A model generated the notes under the pieces. The model worked only from the letters and a program-made list of their open reading frames with translations, did no database searches and had not been told where the DNA came from. Shown in pieces: positions 56,841 through 64,000 of a DNA stretch of 64,000 nucleotides. Numbering within the stretch: the first letter of the stretch is position 1; the number at the start of each line of letters is the position of its first letter. The position numbers and the translations under genes are program-made. The stretch is from positions 2,790,001 through 2,854,000 of the forward strand of contig NZ_CP024902.1 in the NCBI RefSeq assembly GCF_003330765.1. Direction: 5' to 3'. Source of the stretch: Burkholderia pyrrocinia (GTDB lineage: Bacteria; Pseudomonadota; Gammaproteobacteria; Burkholderiales; Burkholderiaceae).

Positions 56841-57590
56841 TCAGTGCGCGGCGCCGGCTTCGGCGGTCGCGGGAATCGGCGTGATCGTGATATGCAGGCC
56901 GCATTCCTTCGTGTCGCGCGATTCCCACCACCAGCGGCCCGCGCGGCTGTCCTCGCCGGGGCGGATCGCACGCGTGCACGGCTCGCAGCCGATGCTCGGG
57001 TAGCCGCGCGCGTGCAGCGGGTTCACCGGCACGTCAAACGCGTTAAGGTACGCCCACACATCGGCTTCCGTCCAGTCGGCGAGCGGGTTGTACTTCGCGA
57101 TCCCGCGCGCTTCATCCTGTTCTTCCTCGTGCAGCTCCGCACGCGTGACCGACTGCTCGCGGCGCTGGCCCGTGACCCACGCGTCGACGTCCGACAGCGC
57201 GCGGTTCAGCGGCTCGACCTTGCGGATGTGGCAGCACGACTTGCGCAACTCGACGCTCTCGTAGAACGCGTTCAGGCCGTGCTCGGCGACGTACTGATCG
57301 ACCGCATCCTGCTGCGGATGGAACTGCTCGATCTCGTAGCCGTAGCGCTCGCGCACGCGGTCGATCATGCCGAGGGTTTCCGCGTGCAGGCGGCCCGTGT
57401 TCAGCGAGAAGATGCCGATCGACACGCCCTTGGACAGGATTGCGTGCGTGAGCAGCATGTCTTCTGCCGCGAGGCTGCTCGCGAACTTCACCTTCGGATG
57501 ACGTGCGCCGATCTGCGCGAGCAGCGCGCCGAGGCGTTCGACCTTCGCGGCGAGTTCCGGCGTCAGCGTGGTGGCGGAGGCGGTGCTCAT
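56841..57590 (-). CDS. cysH: Adenylyl-sulfate (APS) reductase, [4Fe-4S] type
   Basis: 249 aa, PAPS/APS reductase family. Cluster cysteines Cys119-Cys120 and Cys202/Cys205 (GCEPC) form the CC...CxxC pattern of assimilatory APS reductases. The catalytic Cys230 is in ECGLH near the C-terminus. The enzyme should therefore reduce APS directly; no cysC (APS kinase) is present in the cluster. ATG 57590 overlaps the DUF934 stop by 4 bases. Confidence 0.94.
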   Translation of the reverse strand: MSTASATTLTPELAAKVERLGALLAQIGARHPKVKFASSLAAEDMLLTHAILSKGVSIGIFSLNTGRLHAETLGMIDRVRERYGYEIEQFHPQQDAVDQYVAEHGLNAFYESVELRKSCCHIRKVEPLNRALSDVDAWVTGQRREQSVTRAELHEEEQDEARGIAKYNPLADWTEADVWAYLNAFDVPVNPLHARGYPSIGCEPCTRAIRPGEDSRAGRWWWESRDTKECGLHITITPIPATAEAGAAH

Positions 57591-58129
57591 GCGCTCACCT
57601 TCGCGTCGGGCACGGCAGCGCGGCGGCGGAACAGCGGCGCCGGCTCGTCGAACGCGCCCTGGTAACGCTGCGTGAATTCCGTGAATGCGTTCAGCGCGTC
57701 GTGGATGTCCTTGTCGGCGCGCACCGCGTATGCGTCGAAGCCGCAACGCGACATGTACAGCAGCTGGTCGCGCAGCACGTCGCCGATCGCGCGCAGCTCG
57801 CCCGTCCAGCCGTGGCGCTCGCGCAGCAGGCGCCCGATGCTGTAGCCGCGGCCATCCGCGAAACGCGGAAATTCCACGGCGATCAGCGAGATCGCGCCGA
57901 AATCGGCCACGAGATCGGCCGGTTCGCTGTCCGGCGCGAGCCACACGCCGAGTTCGTCCTTCGCCTTCGCCGCGACGAGCGCCGCACGCTCGGCCTGCCA
58001 CAACGCGAACGGCACCAGCACCTTGCCGGCCGGCAATGCGTCGACCGCGGGCAGCGCACCGTCTTCCGCCGCGCGCACGACCTGCCATGCATCGTCGATC
58101 ACTGCGCGGTTCTTGATAATCGAAGCCAT
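57587..58129 (-). CDS. DUF934 family protein of the sulfite-reduction cluster
   Basis: 180 aa, soluble. Contains FALWQAERAALVA, ISLIAVEFPRFADGRGYSIGRLLRER and RDQLLYMSRCGFDAYAVR, which define DUF934. The gene is regularly placed between cysI-type reductase and cysH in beta-proteobacteria, so it probably assists sulfite reduction (for example electron delivery or assembly); that is inference from context. AAGGAA precedes ATG 58129; 25 bases after the reductase gene. Confidence 0.88.
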   Translation of the reverse strand: MASIIKNRAVIDDAWQVVRAAEDGALPAVDALPAGKVLVPFALWQAERAALVAAKAKDELGVWLAPDSEPADLVADFGAISLIAVEFPRFADGRGYSIGRLLRERHGWTGELRAIGDVLRDQLLYMSRCGFDAYAVRADKDIHDALNAFTEFTQRYQGAFDEPAPLFRRRAAVPDAKVSA

Positions 58130-58154
58130 CTGCAAATTCCTTCTAGCCGGTTGG

Positions 58155-59834
58155 TTAGGCGTTCACTGCCTGGCGCGCCGCATACACGCGCTCCTTGAAC
58201 GGCGCGATGCCGATGCGGTCGTACGTGTCGACGAAGCGCTCGCCGTCGATGCGCGAATCGACGAACGTGTCGATCAGCTTCGCGATCACGTCGGGCACTT
58301 CTTCCGCCGAGAACGACGGCCCGATCACGCGGCCGAGGCGCGCGCCGTTCCGGCCCGTGCCCTGCTCGCCGCCGAGCGACACCTGGTACCACTCGGCGCC
58401 ATCCTTGTCGACGCCGAGGATGCCGATGTTGCCGACGTGGTGGTGACCGCACGAGTTCATGCAACCGGAAATGTTCAGCGACAGGTCGCCGAGGTCGTAC
58501 ACATAGTCGAGATCGTCGAAACGCTGCTGGATCGCCAGCGCGATCGGGATCGACTTCGCGTTCGCGAGCGAGCAGAAGTCGCCGCCCGGGCACGCGATGA
58601 TGTCGGTCAGCAGGCCGATGTTCGGCGTCGCGAAACCGGCCGCCTTCGCCTTTTCCCACACCTCGAACAGGTCGCGCTTCTTCACGTTCGCGAGAATCAG
58701 GTTCTGCTCGTGCGACACGCGCAGTTCGCCGAACGAGTAAGCGTCGGCCCAGTCGGCGACCCGTTCCATCTGCTGGTCGGTCGCATCGCCCGGCGCCACG
58801 CGATGATCCTTCAGCGACAGCGTAACGGCTGCGTAGCCCGGCACCTTGTGCGGCGCGACGTTGCGCTCGACCCAGCGCGCGAACGCCTTGCTCTCGAGCA
58901 GGTGCTGTTCGAACGATGCGTCCGTGTCGGCCAGCTTCTCGTAGACGGGCGGCAAGAAGTACTGCGACACGCGATCGACTTCCGCCTGCGTGAGCGTCGA
59001 CGGGCCGTCCTTCAGGTGCTGCCACTCTTCCTCGACCTGCTGCGCGAACTTCGCCGGCGACAGCGCCTTCACGAGGATCTTGATGCGCGCCTTGTACAGG
59101 TTGTCGCGGCGGCCGTAACGGTTGTACACGCGCAGCACGGCTTCGCAGTACGTGATCAGGTGCTGCCACGGCAGGTCTTCCTTGATCACCGCGCCGACGA
59201 TCGGCGTACGGCCGAGGCCGCCGCCCGCGAGGATGCTCGCGACCACTTCGCCCTGCGCGTTCTTCTTCAGGTACACGCCGAGGTCGTGGATCTGCACGGC
59301 CGCGCGGTCGTCCTTCGAGCCCGACACCGCGATCTTGAACTTGCGCGGCAGCCATGCGAATTCGGGATGGAACGTCGACCACTGGCGGAGGATTTCCGAC
59401 CACGGACGCGGATCGATCTCCTCGTCCTGCGCGACGCCGGCGAACTGGTCGGCCGTGATGTTGCGGATGCAGTTGCCCGACGTCTGGATCGCGTGCATCT
59501 GCACCGACGCGAGCTTCGCGAGGATCTCGGGCGTGTCTTCCAGTTCGATCCAGTTGAACTGGATGTTCGAGCGGGTCGAGAAGTGACCGTAGCCGCGGTC
59601 GTGTTCGCGGGCGATGCGCGCCAGCATCCGGAGCTGGTCGCTGCGCAGGTTGCCGTACGGAATCGCGATGCGGTGCATGTACGCGTGGCGCTGCATGTAC
59701 AGGCCGTTCTGCAGGCGCAGCGGACGGAACTCGTCTTCGCTCAACTCGCCCGACAGCCGGCGGCGCACCTGATCGCGGTACTGCGCGACACGCTCGTCGA
59801 CGATCGTCTGGTCGTATTGGTCGTACTGATACAT
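58155..59834 (-). CDS. cysI: Sulfite reductase haemoprotein (CysI/NirA-like)
   Basis: 559 aa. Two ferredoxin-like and two sirohaem half-domains. STRSNIQFNWIEL and GNCIRNITADQFAG lie in the first half. Cys415, Cys421, Cys458 and Cys462 (CPGGDFC and GCMNSCG) bind the coupled [4Fe-4S]-sirohaem centre. Reduces sulfite to sulfide with six electrons. No flavoprotein subunit (cysJ) is adjacent, so the electron donor is unclear. First gene of the six-gene minus-strand operon and divergent from cysB. Confidence 0.93.
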   Translation of the reverse strand: MYQYDQYDQTIVDERVAQYRDQVRRRLSGELSEDEFRPLRLQNGLYMQRHAYMHRIAIPYGNLRSDQLRMLARIAREHDRGYGHFSTRSNIQFNWIELEDTPEILAKLASVQMHAIQTSGNCIRNITADQFAGVAQDEEIDPRPWSEILRQWSTFHPEFAWLPRKFKIAVSGSKDDRAAVQIHDLGVYLKKNAQGEVVASILAGGGLGRTPIVGAVIKEDLPWQHLITYCEAVLRVYNRYGRRDNLYKARIKILVKALSPAKFAQQVEEEWQHLKDGPSTLTQAEVDRVSQYFLPPVYEKLADTDASFEQHLLESKAFARWVERNVAPHKVPGYAAVTLSLKDHRVAPGDATDQQMERVADWADAYSFGELRVSHEQNLILANVKKRDLFEVWEKAKAAGFATPNIGLLTDIIACPGGDFCSLANAKSIPIALAIQQRFDDLDYVYDLGDLSLNISGCMNSCGHHHVGNIGILGVDKDGAEWYQVSLGGEQGTGRNGARLGRVIGPSFSAEEVPDVIAKLIDTFVDSRIDGERFVDTYDRIGIAPFKERVYAARQAVNA

Positions 59835-60052
59835 TCGGGGACCCCAGGGTTTTCGTGTTGACCGCGCGACGTCCTAGCCACGCCGCGCCCGAATTTCCGT
59901 TCCGTCGTCACCGCCGCCGGCCATCCGCTGCCGGGTGGATTGCTAATGACGAAAACAGATATCCATATTTGAAAAACTCCGGTGAATCGTAATAAACTCG
60001 CCTTATATTTCAAACGACTAAAAAATTCTTTTGATATGCCAAGGGGTTATAA

Positions 60053-60994
60053 ATGAACCTGCACCAATTCCGCTTCGTGCGCGAGGCCGTCCGGCAGAAT
60101 TTCAACCTCACCGAGGCCGCCAAGGCACTCTTCACGTCGCAACCGGGGGTATCGAAGGCAATCATCGAGCTCGAGGACGAACTGGGCGTGGAGATCTTCA
60201 CGCGGCACGGCAAGCGCGTGCGCTCGCTCACCGAGCCGGGCAGGATCATCCTCGCGTCGGTCGAGCGGATCCTGCAGGAGGTTGAAAGTCTTAAAAGGGT
60301 CGGGAAAGATTATGCTGCGCAGGACCAGGGCAACCTGACCATCGCAGCGACCCACACGCAGGCCCGCTACTCGCTGCCGGCCGCGATCGCCGAGTTCAAG
60401 AAGCGCTTCCCGAAGGTGCACCTGTCGATCCTGCAGGGCAGCCCGACGCAGGTGGCCGAGATGGTGATCCACGACCAGGCCGATCTCGCGATCGCGACCG
60501 AGGCGATCTCCGACTACAAGGAACTCGTGTCGCTGCCCTGCTTCCAGTGGCACCACGCGGCCGTCGTGCCGGCCGACCATCCACTGCTCGAACGCAAGCC
60601 GCCGACGCTCGACGATCTCGCGCAGTACCCGCTGATCACGTACGACGATGCGTTCGCGGGCCGCAAGAAGATCAATCATGCGTTCGCGCTGCGCGGGCTG
60701 TCGCCGGACATCGTCCTCGAGGCGATCGACGCCGACGTGATCAAGACCTATGTCGAACTCGGCCTCGGCGTCGGCATCATGGCCGACATCGCGTTCAATC
60801 CCGAGCGCGACCGCAACCTGCGGCTGATCCCGGTCGGCCACCTGTTCGGCAGCAACGTGACCCGCGTCGCGCTCAAGCAGGGCGCTTATTTGCGCAGCTA
60901 TGTGTATACGCTCGTCGAACTGCTGTCGCCGACGCTGAACCGCAAGCTGATCGAGCAGGCGCTCAAGGGCGAATCCGAATCGTACGAGCTTTGA
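60053..60994 (+). CDS. cysB: CysB-like LysR regulator of sulfur assimilation
   Basis: 313 aa. Helix-turn-helix at about 18-40 (NLTEAAKALFTSQPGVSKAI) and an effector domain with ATHTQARYSLP (the sulfate/acetylserine pocket of CysB) and ITYDDAFAGRKKINHAF. Divergent from cysI with a 218-base AT-rich control region (59835-60052) that should hold the CysB sites; AAGGGG is 6 bases before the ATG. Burkholderia also has the paralogue SsuR, so the name is by context. Confidence 0.9.
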   Translation: MNLHQFRFVREAVRQNFNLTEAAKALFTSQPGVSKAIIELEDELGVEIFTRHGKRVRSLTEPGRIILASVERILQEVESLKRVGKDYAAQDQGNLTIAATHTQARYSLPAAIAEFKKRFPKVHLSILQGSPTQVAEMVIHDQADLAIATEAISDYKELVSLPCFQWHHAAVVPADHPLLERKPPTLDDLAQYPLITYDDAFAGRKKINHAFALRGLSPDIVLEAIDADVIKTYVELGLGVGIMADIAFNPERDRNLRLIPVGHLFGSNVTRVALKQGAYLRSYVYTLVELLSPTLNRKLIEQALKGESESYEL

Positions 60995-61011
60995 GCCGCG
61001 TGTATAAACAC

Positions 61012-61036
61012 AGGGGCGCATATCGCGCCCCTTTTT
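61012..61036 (+). terminator. Terminator of cysB
   Basis: AGGGGCGC-ATAT-CGCGCCCC with TTTTT, 18 bases after the stop. Confidence 0.88.
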
Positions 61037-61058
61037 GCTGCCCGACGGAGAATCCCGC

Positions 61059-62216
61059 ATGACGCTCCCCGCCCTGTTGCGCCGCGCCGCCGGCGCCGCC
61101 CTCGTGCTGGCCTGCGCGGCCGCGCATGCCGACCTGAAGGTCGGCGTCGACCTGTCGTCGACCGGCCCGGCCGCCGCGATCGGCATCACGAGCAAGAACG
61201 CGATCCTGATGTGGCCGAAGACGATCGCCGGGCAGCCCGTGCAGGTGACGGTGCTCGACGATGCGTCCGACCCGGGCACCGCGGTGCGCAACATCCGCAA
61301 GCTGGTCGACGAGGATCACGTCGACGTCGTGGTCGGGCCGAACATCACGCCGGCCGCGCTCGCGGCGCTCGACGCGGTGGCCGCCGGGCAGACGCCGATG
61401 ATCACGCTGGTCGGCTCCGGCGCGATCGTCGAGCCGCAGGCAGGCGCGCGGACCTGGGCGTTCAAGATGGCGCAGAGCGACAGCGCGATGGCCGACGTGA
61501 TGACGCGCTACATGGCGAACCATGGCGTGAAGACAGTCGGTTTCATCGGCTTCGCGGACAGCTATGGCGACAGCTGGCTGAACGAGTTCACGCGCTTCGC
61601 GGACCTGCGCAAGATCCGCGTCGTCGCGACCGAGCGTTTCAACCGCACCGACGCGAGCGTCACGGGCCAGGCACTGAAGCTGATCGCGGCGAAGCCCGAC
61701 GCGATCCTGATCGCGGGCTCGGGCACGCCGGCCGTGCTGCCGCAGCGCACGCTGATCGAACGCGGCTACAAGGGCCCGATCTACCAGACGCACGGCATCG
61801 CCACGCCGGAATTCATCAGGCTCGGCGGCAAGGACGTCGACAGGACGCTGTTCCCGACCCAGCCGGTGGTCGTCGCACGCACGCTGCCGGCCGACCATCC
61901 GGCCCGCAAGGCCGCGCTCGCGTTCGTCGACGCATACGAGGCGAAGTACGGTGCCGGCACGGTCACGCAGTTCGCCGGCGACGCGGCGGGCGTCTACCCG
62001 CGCCTCGCCGACGCGGTCGGCCGCGCGCTGAAGACCGCGCAGCCCGGCACGCCCGCGTTCCGCGCGGCGCTGCGACGCGAGCTCGAACGCGCGCACGAAC
62101 TCGTCGTGCCGAACGGCGTCGTCAACACCAGCGACAAGGATCATGTGGGGCTCGATCAGCGCGCGAGCGTGATGGGGATCGTGAAACAGGGCCGGTTCGT
62201 CTACCTGAGCCAGTGA
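61059..62216 (+). CDS. ABC transporter periplasmic binding protein, branched-chain amino-acid type (orphan)
   Basis: 385 aa. Signal peptide to about residue 24 (cleavage near AHA). The mature part is a type I periplasmic binding fold of the Leu/Ile/Val family: VGVDLSSTGPAAAIG, LVDEDHVDVVVGPNITPAA, TVGFIGFADSYGDSW and IYQTHGIATPEFI. GGAG is 9 bases before ATG 61059. No permease or ATPase gene is near, so it must dock to a transporter encoded elsewhere or act as a sensor. Substrate unknown. Confidence 0.9.
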   Translation: MTLPALLRRAAGAALVLACAAAHADLKVGVDLSSTGPAAAIGITSKNAILMWPKTIAGQPVQVTVLDDASDPGTAVRNIRKLVDEDHVDVVVGPNITPAALAALDAVAAGQTPMITLVGSGAIVEPQAGARTWAFKMAQSDSAMADVMTRYMANHGVKTVGFIGFADSYGDSWLNEFTRFADLRKIRVVATERFNRTDASVTGQALKLIAAKPDAILIAGSGTPAVLPQRTLIERGYKGPIYQTHGIATPEFIRLGGKDVDRTLFPTQPVVVARTLPADHPARKAALAFVDAYEAKYGAGTVTQFAGDAAGVYPRLADAVGRALKTAQPGTPAFRAALRRELERAHELVVPNGVVNTSDKDHVGLDQRASVMGIVKQGRFVYLSQ

Positions 62217-62240
62217 CGCGTGCGCCGGTGGCCGGGTGGC

Positions 62241-62269
62241 TTGCCCAGCCTCCGGATTTCCGCCATAAT
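62241..62269 (+). promoter_or_regulatory. Promoter of tRNA-Leu
   Basis: TTGCCC (62241-62246) and CATAAT (62264-62269) with a 17-base spacer, about 42 bases before the mature tRNA. Confidence 0.65.
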
Positions 62270-62311
62270 CCGCGTTTCGCCGCGCACAACCGCATGCGCG
62301 GCCAGGATCAA

Positions 62312-62396
62312 GCCCAGGTGGTGAAATTGGTAGACGCAGGGGACTCAAAATCCCCCGCCGCAAGGCGTGCCGGTTCGATTCCGGCCCTGGGCACCA
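62312..62396 (+). tRNA. tRNA-Leu(CAA)
   Basis: The acceptor stem GCCCAGG pairs with CCTGGGC, and ACCA is encoded. The anticodon stem GGGGA/TCCCC holds loop CTCAAAA, giving anticodon CAA (reads UUG). The long variable arm CGCCGCAAGGCG is that of a class II tRNA, and the T arm has GGTTCGATTCC. Confidence 0.97.
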
Positions 62397-62428
62397 GTAT
62401 TTCGCAGCGTCATGCGCTGCACCTGTCG

Positions 62429-62463
62429 AAACCCGCGCAAGCTCACCGCTTCGCGGGTTTTTT
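62429..62463 (+). terminator. Terminator of tRNA-Leu
   Basis: AAACCCGCG and CGCGGGTTT pair with an inner AAGC/GCTT stem, followed by T-runs. Confidence 0.88.
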
Positions 62464-62548
62464 GTTTTTGCCGTGCGCAACGTGCACCGCAACGCGTGCC
62501 TTCCCGCAGCAGTCCAAGCATCAGGGAACGCTGCACGGGAGGCAGGCC

Positions 62549-62716
62549 ATGTCCACGCACGTCATTTCAAACCCGATTTGCCGCGGCGTGCTCGCCGCGC
62601 TTCTGTTGATCATGCTGAGCGGATGCGACGTGCTGCGCGAGCCGCCCGTGCCCGAATGGCCGGGGCCGCATGCCCCCTATCCGTTCCCGGACAACATTCC
62701 GCATCGCACCGAATGA
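62549..62716 (+). CDS. 55-aa lipoprotein, unknown function
   Basis: Begins MSTHVISNPICRGVLAALL and has a hydrophobic core ending in lipobox MLSGC (Cys26). Asp at +2 predicts retention in the inner membrane by the Lol rule. The mature part is only 30 residues and rich in Pro (PPVPEWPGPHAPYPFP). GGGAGG lies 8 bases before the ATG. Convergent with the hydrolase remnant. No family recognised. Confidence 0.75.
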   Translation: MSTHVISNPICRGVLAALLLIMLSGCDVLREPPVPEWPGPHAPYPFPDNIPHRTE

Positions 62717-62719
62717 CCG

Positions 62720-63037
62720 GCTCGGCCGACCTCGCGCCGTGGCACGAGCCGCGCGCCCAGCCGTGCTCGCAGAACCGCAGAATCGCGTCCGCGACGGCCG
62801 CCGGCGCCTCGCGTTGCGGAAAGTGCCCGACGCCGTCCAGCACGGCGCGCTCGTAGCGGGCCGGTGAAGAACCGCTCGCGCACCGCGGATGTCTCCGGCG
62901 CGGTGCAGGTATCCGCGCCGCCGTGCAACATGAGCGTCGGCACCGACAGCACGGGCGCGGGCGTCAGTTGCGCGTCGTCTTCCGCATAGGCTGCACCGCC
63001 GTCGACGCCCCCCCGGAGATAACGGTACGAGAGCAGC
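62720..63037 (-). pseudogene. Truncated, frameshifted alpha/beta-hydrolase remnant
   Basis: The minus strand encodes only the C-terminal third of an alpha/beta hydrolase. SYRYLRGGVDGGAAYAE and VLSVPTLMLHGGADTCTAPETS come first, then, one base out of frame, VLDGVGHFPQREAPAAVADA with the catalytic histidine. The shift falls near 62862, where one extra C (GGCCCGCTAC) breaks the frame. The N-terminal half, with oxyanion hole and nucleophile serine, is absent. The remaining sequence meets a LysR fragment on the other strand. Confidence 0.65.
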
Positions 63038-63268
63038 AGCATGGCCGGCTGCGTATCGGCCGCGCTCGCGGGCTTCGCGGTCACCGCGCTGGCGCGCAGC
63101 CAGTTGCGCGACGGCCTGCGCGCATGCGGGGCGCAGGACGGGCTGCCAGCGCTGCCGGCCGCGCGCTTCTACGCGTTCGCGGCGAAACCGGACGGCGTCG
63201 GCGCGGCGTTGATCGATGCCGTGCGGGAAACCGGGCGCAACCGGCAGTTCGCGGCGCTGCCCGACTAA
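63038..63268 (+). pseudogene. C-terminal remnant of a LysR-family regulator
   Basis: A frame open from 63023 encodes MAGCVSAALAGFAVTALARS, then LRACGAQDGLPALPAARF and ALIDAVRETGRNRQF. These are the last 75 or so residues of a LysR effector domain. No helix-turn-helix or first half exists; upstream sequence belongs to the hydrolase remnant on the opposite strand. 63269-63307 is spacer. Confidence 0.55.
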
Positions 63269-63307
63269 CAAAGCGCAACGGCGCGCGACGCAAACCGGCC
63301 GTCCCGG

Positions 63308-64000
63308 TCAGTCGCCTTCCGCGCGCCCCCCCGCCCCGGCCGTCGTCAGCGCGTCCGCCATCAGCTCCCCGAACCACTCGATGAACGCATTGAGCCGGCG
63401 CGACCGGTGCCGCCGGTGCGGATACACGGCCGACACGTCCATCGGCTCGGCCCGATAGCCGGGCATCACGTCGACCAGTGCGCCGCTGTCGAGCAGATGT
63501 TCGACGTCGAACCGCGGAATCTGGATCAGCCCCATTCCCGCGATGCAACCGGCGATATAGGTTTCGGCGTTGTTGACGATCACGCGGCTCGGCAGCGTCA
63601 GCGTGTGCCGCCCGCCGTCCGCGCAGTATTCCCACCCGAGCTCGCGTCCCGTGGTCGGCGACGCATAGCCGATCGCCCAGTGCCCGTGCGCGAGCGCATC
63701 CGGATGCTCGGGCACGCCGCATTCGCGCAGGTAGTCGGGGCTCGCGCAGTTGATCAACGTGAACTGCCCGAGCGGCCGCACGACGAGGCTGCTGTCCGCG
63801 AGCCGCCCGACGCGGATCGCGCAGTCGACGCCCTCCTGCACCAGGTCGATCGAGCGGTCCGTCGAGCCGAGCGCCAGTTGCAGCTTCGGGTAGCGGCGAA
63901 ACAGCGACGGCAGCGCGGGCGCGACCATGCGGCGCGCGATCCGGCTCGGCATGTCGACGTTCAGCCGTCCGATCACGTCGCGGTCGCGGCGGCGAAACAG
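63308..64000 (-). CDS. LysR-family regulator (5' part beyond window)
   Basis: The minus-strand frame is open to the right edge; about 231 residues are visible and the DNA-binding domain is outside. The effector domain starts RLNVDMPSRIARRMVAPALP (20 residues). It shows VQEGVDCAIRVGRLADSSLVVRPLG in parts (VQEGVDCAIRVG, LVVRPLG), AGCIAGMGLIQIPRF and YPHRRHRSRRLNAFIEW. This is the large CrgA/DmlR-like group common in Burkholderia. Target unknown. Confidence 0.88.
   Translation of the reverse strand: MFRRRDRDVIGRLNVDMPSRIARRMVAPALPSLFRRYPKLQLALGSTDRSIDLVQEGVDCAIRVGRLADSSLVVRPLGQFTLINCASPDYLRECGVPEHPDALAHGHWAIGYASPTTGRELGWEYCADGGRHTLTLPSRVIVNNAETYIAGCIAGMGLIQIPRFDVEHLLDSGALVDVMPGYRAEPMDVSAVYPHRRHRSRRLNAFIEWFGELMADALTTAGAGGRAEGD

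Noticed and set aside
62720..63268. Treating the two fragments as functional small genes
   Set aside because: Each matches only the C-terminal part of a family, and the hydrolase part needs a frameshift. A sequencing error could explain the shift but not the two missing N-termini.

Overview
The window is a stretch of GC-rich chromosomal DNA from a beta-proteobacterium. Codon use (G/C in the third position almost everywhere), the hemC-hemDX-hemY block beside ppc, DUF3460 next to scpA, DUF2486 next to holC/pepA, 6S RNA after zapA, and a cys cluster with DUF934 all point to Burkholderia, most likely the B. cepacia complex. I cannot fix the species. It looks like core chromosome: I see no insertion sequence, prophage, integrase, plasmid origin or CRISPR array. 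The only decayed DNA is a short remnant at 62.7-63.3 kb.

Layout. 0-4 kb: haem operon on the minus strand (hemC, a hemD-hemX fusion, hemY cut by the left edge), divergent from ppc. 7-15 kb: methyltransferase with a divergent XRE-type regulator, argH, a HAD phosphatase, a PLP amino-acid decarboxylase translationally coupled to an exported protein with two LprI-like modules, and dcd. 15-27 kb: a SodC-like lipoprotein lacking most metal ligands, apbC, an OmpA-type lipoprotein with a structured 3' region, metG and tamAB. 27-31 kb: DUF3460, scpA, panC, panD, an orphan ParA, DoxX and an unlisted 46-aa exported peptide.

31-41 kb is a cobalamin locus. One set runs on the plus strand (cobU, cbiB, threonine-phosphate decarboxylase, btuF) with cobQ divergent from it. 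A second set on the minus strand (btuC, btuD, cobT, cobS, cobC phosphatase) is headed by a cobalamin riboswitch. Together they cover uptake plus amidation, aminopropanol attachment and lower-ligand assembly. 41-45 kb: a ZapB-like/ZapA pair, 6S RNA, an EVE-domain protein, a SIMPL protein and lgt. 45-53 kb: a LysR regulator divergent from ilvD, a cytochrome c, DUF2486-holC-pepA, and lptFG.

53-61 kb is assimilatory sulfate reduction: cbiX, the uroporphyrinogen-III methylase gene, cysN, cysD, cysH (an APS reductase by its cysteines), DUF934, a sulfite reductase haemoprotein, and divergent cysB. The right end holds an orphan ABC binding protein, tRNA-Leu(CAA), a 55-aa lipoprotein, two truncated remnants of a divergent hydrolase/LysR pair, and a LysR gene cut by the edge.

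I found no convincing new defence or mobile system. The best leads are the metal-ligand-poor SodC, the tandem LprI-like protein coupled to the decarboxylase, the candidate 3'-derived small RNA after the OmpA gene, and several sharp palindromes in promoters.
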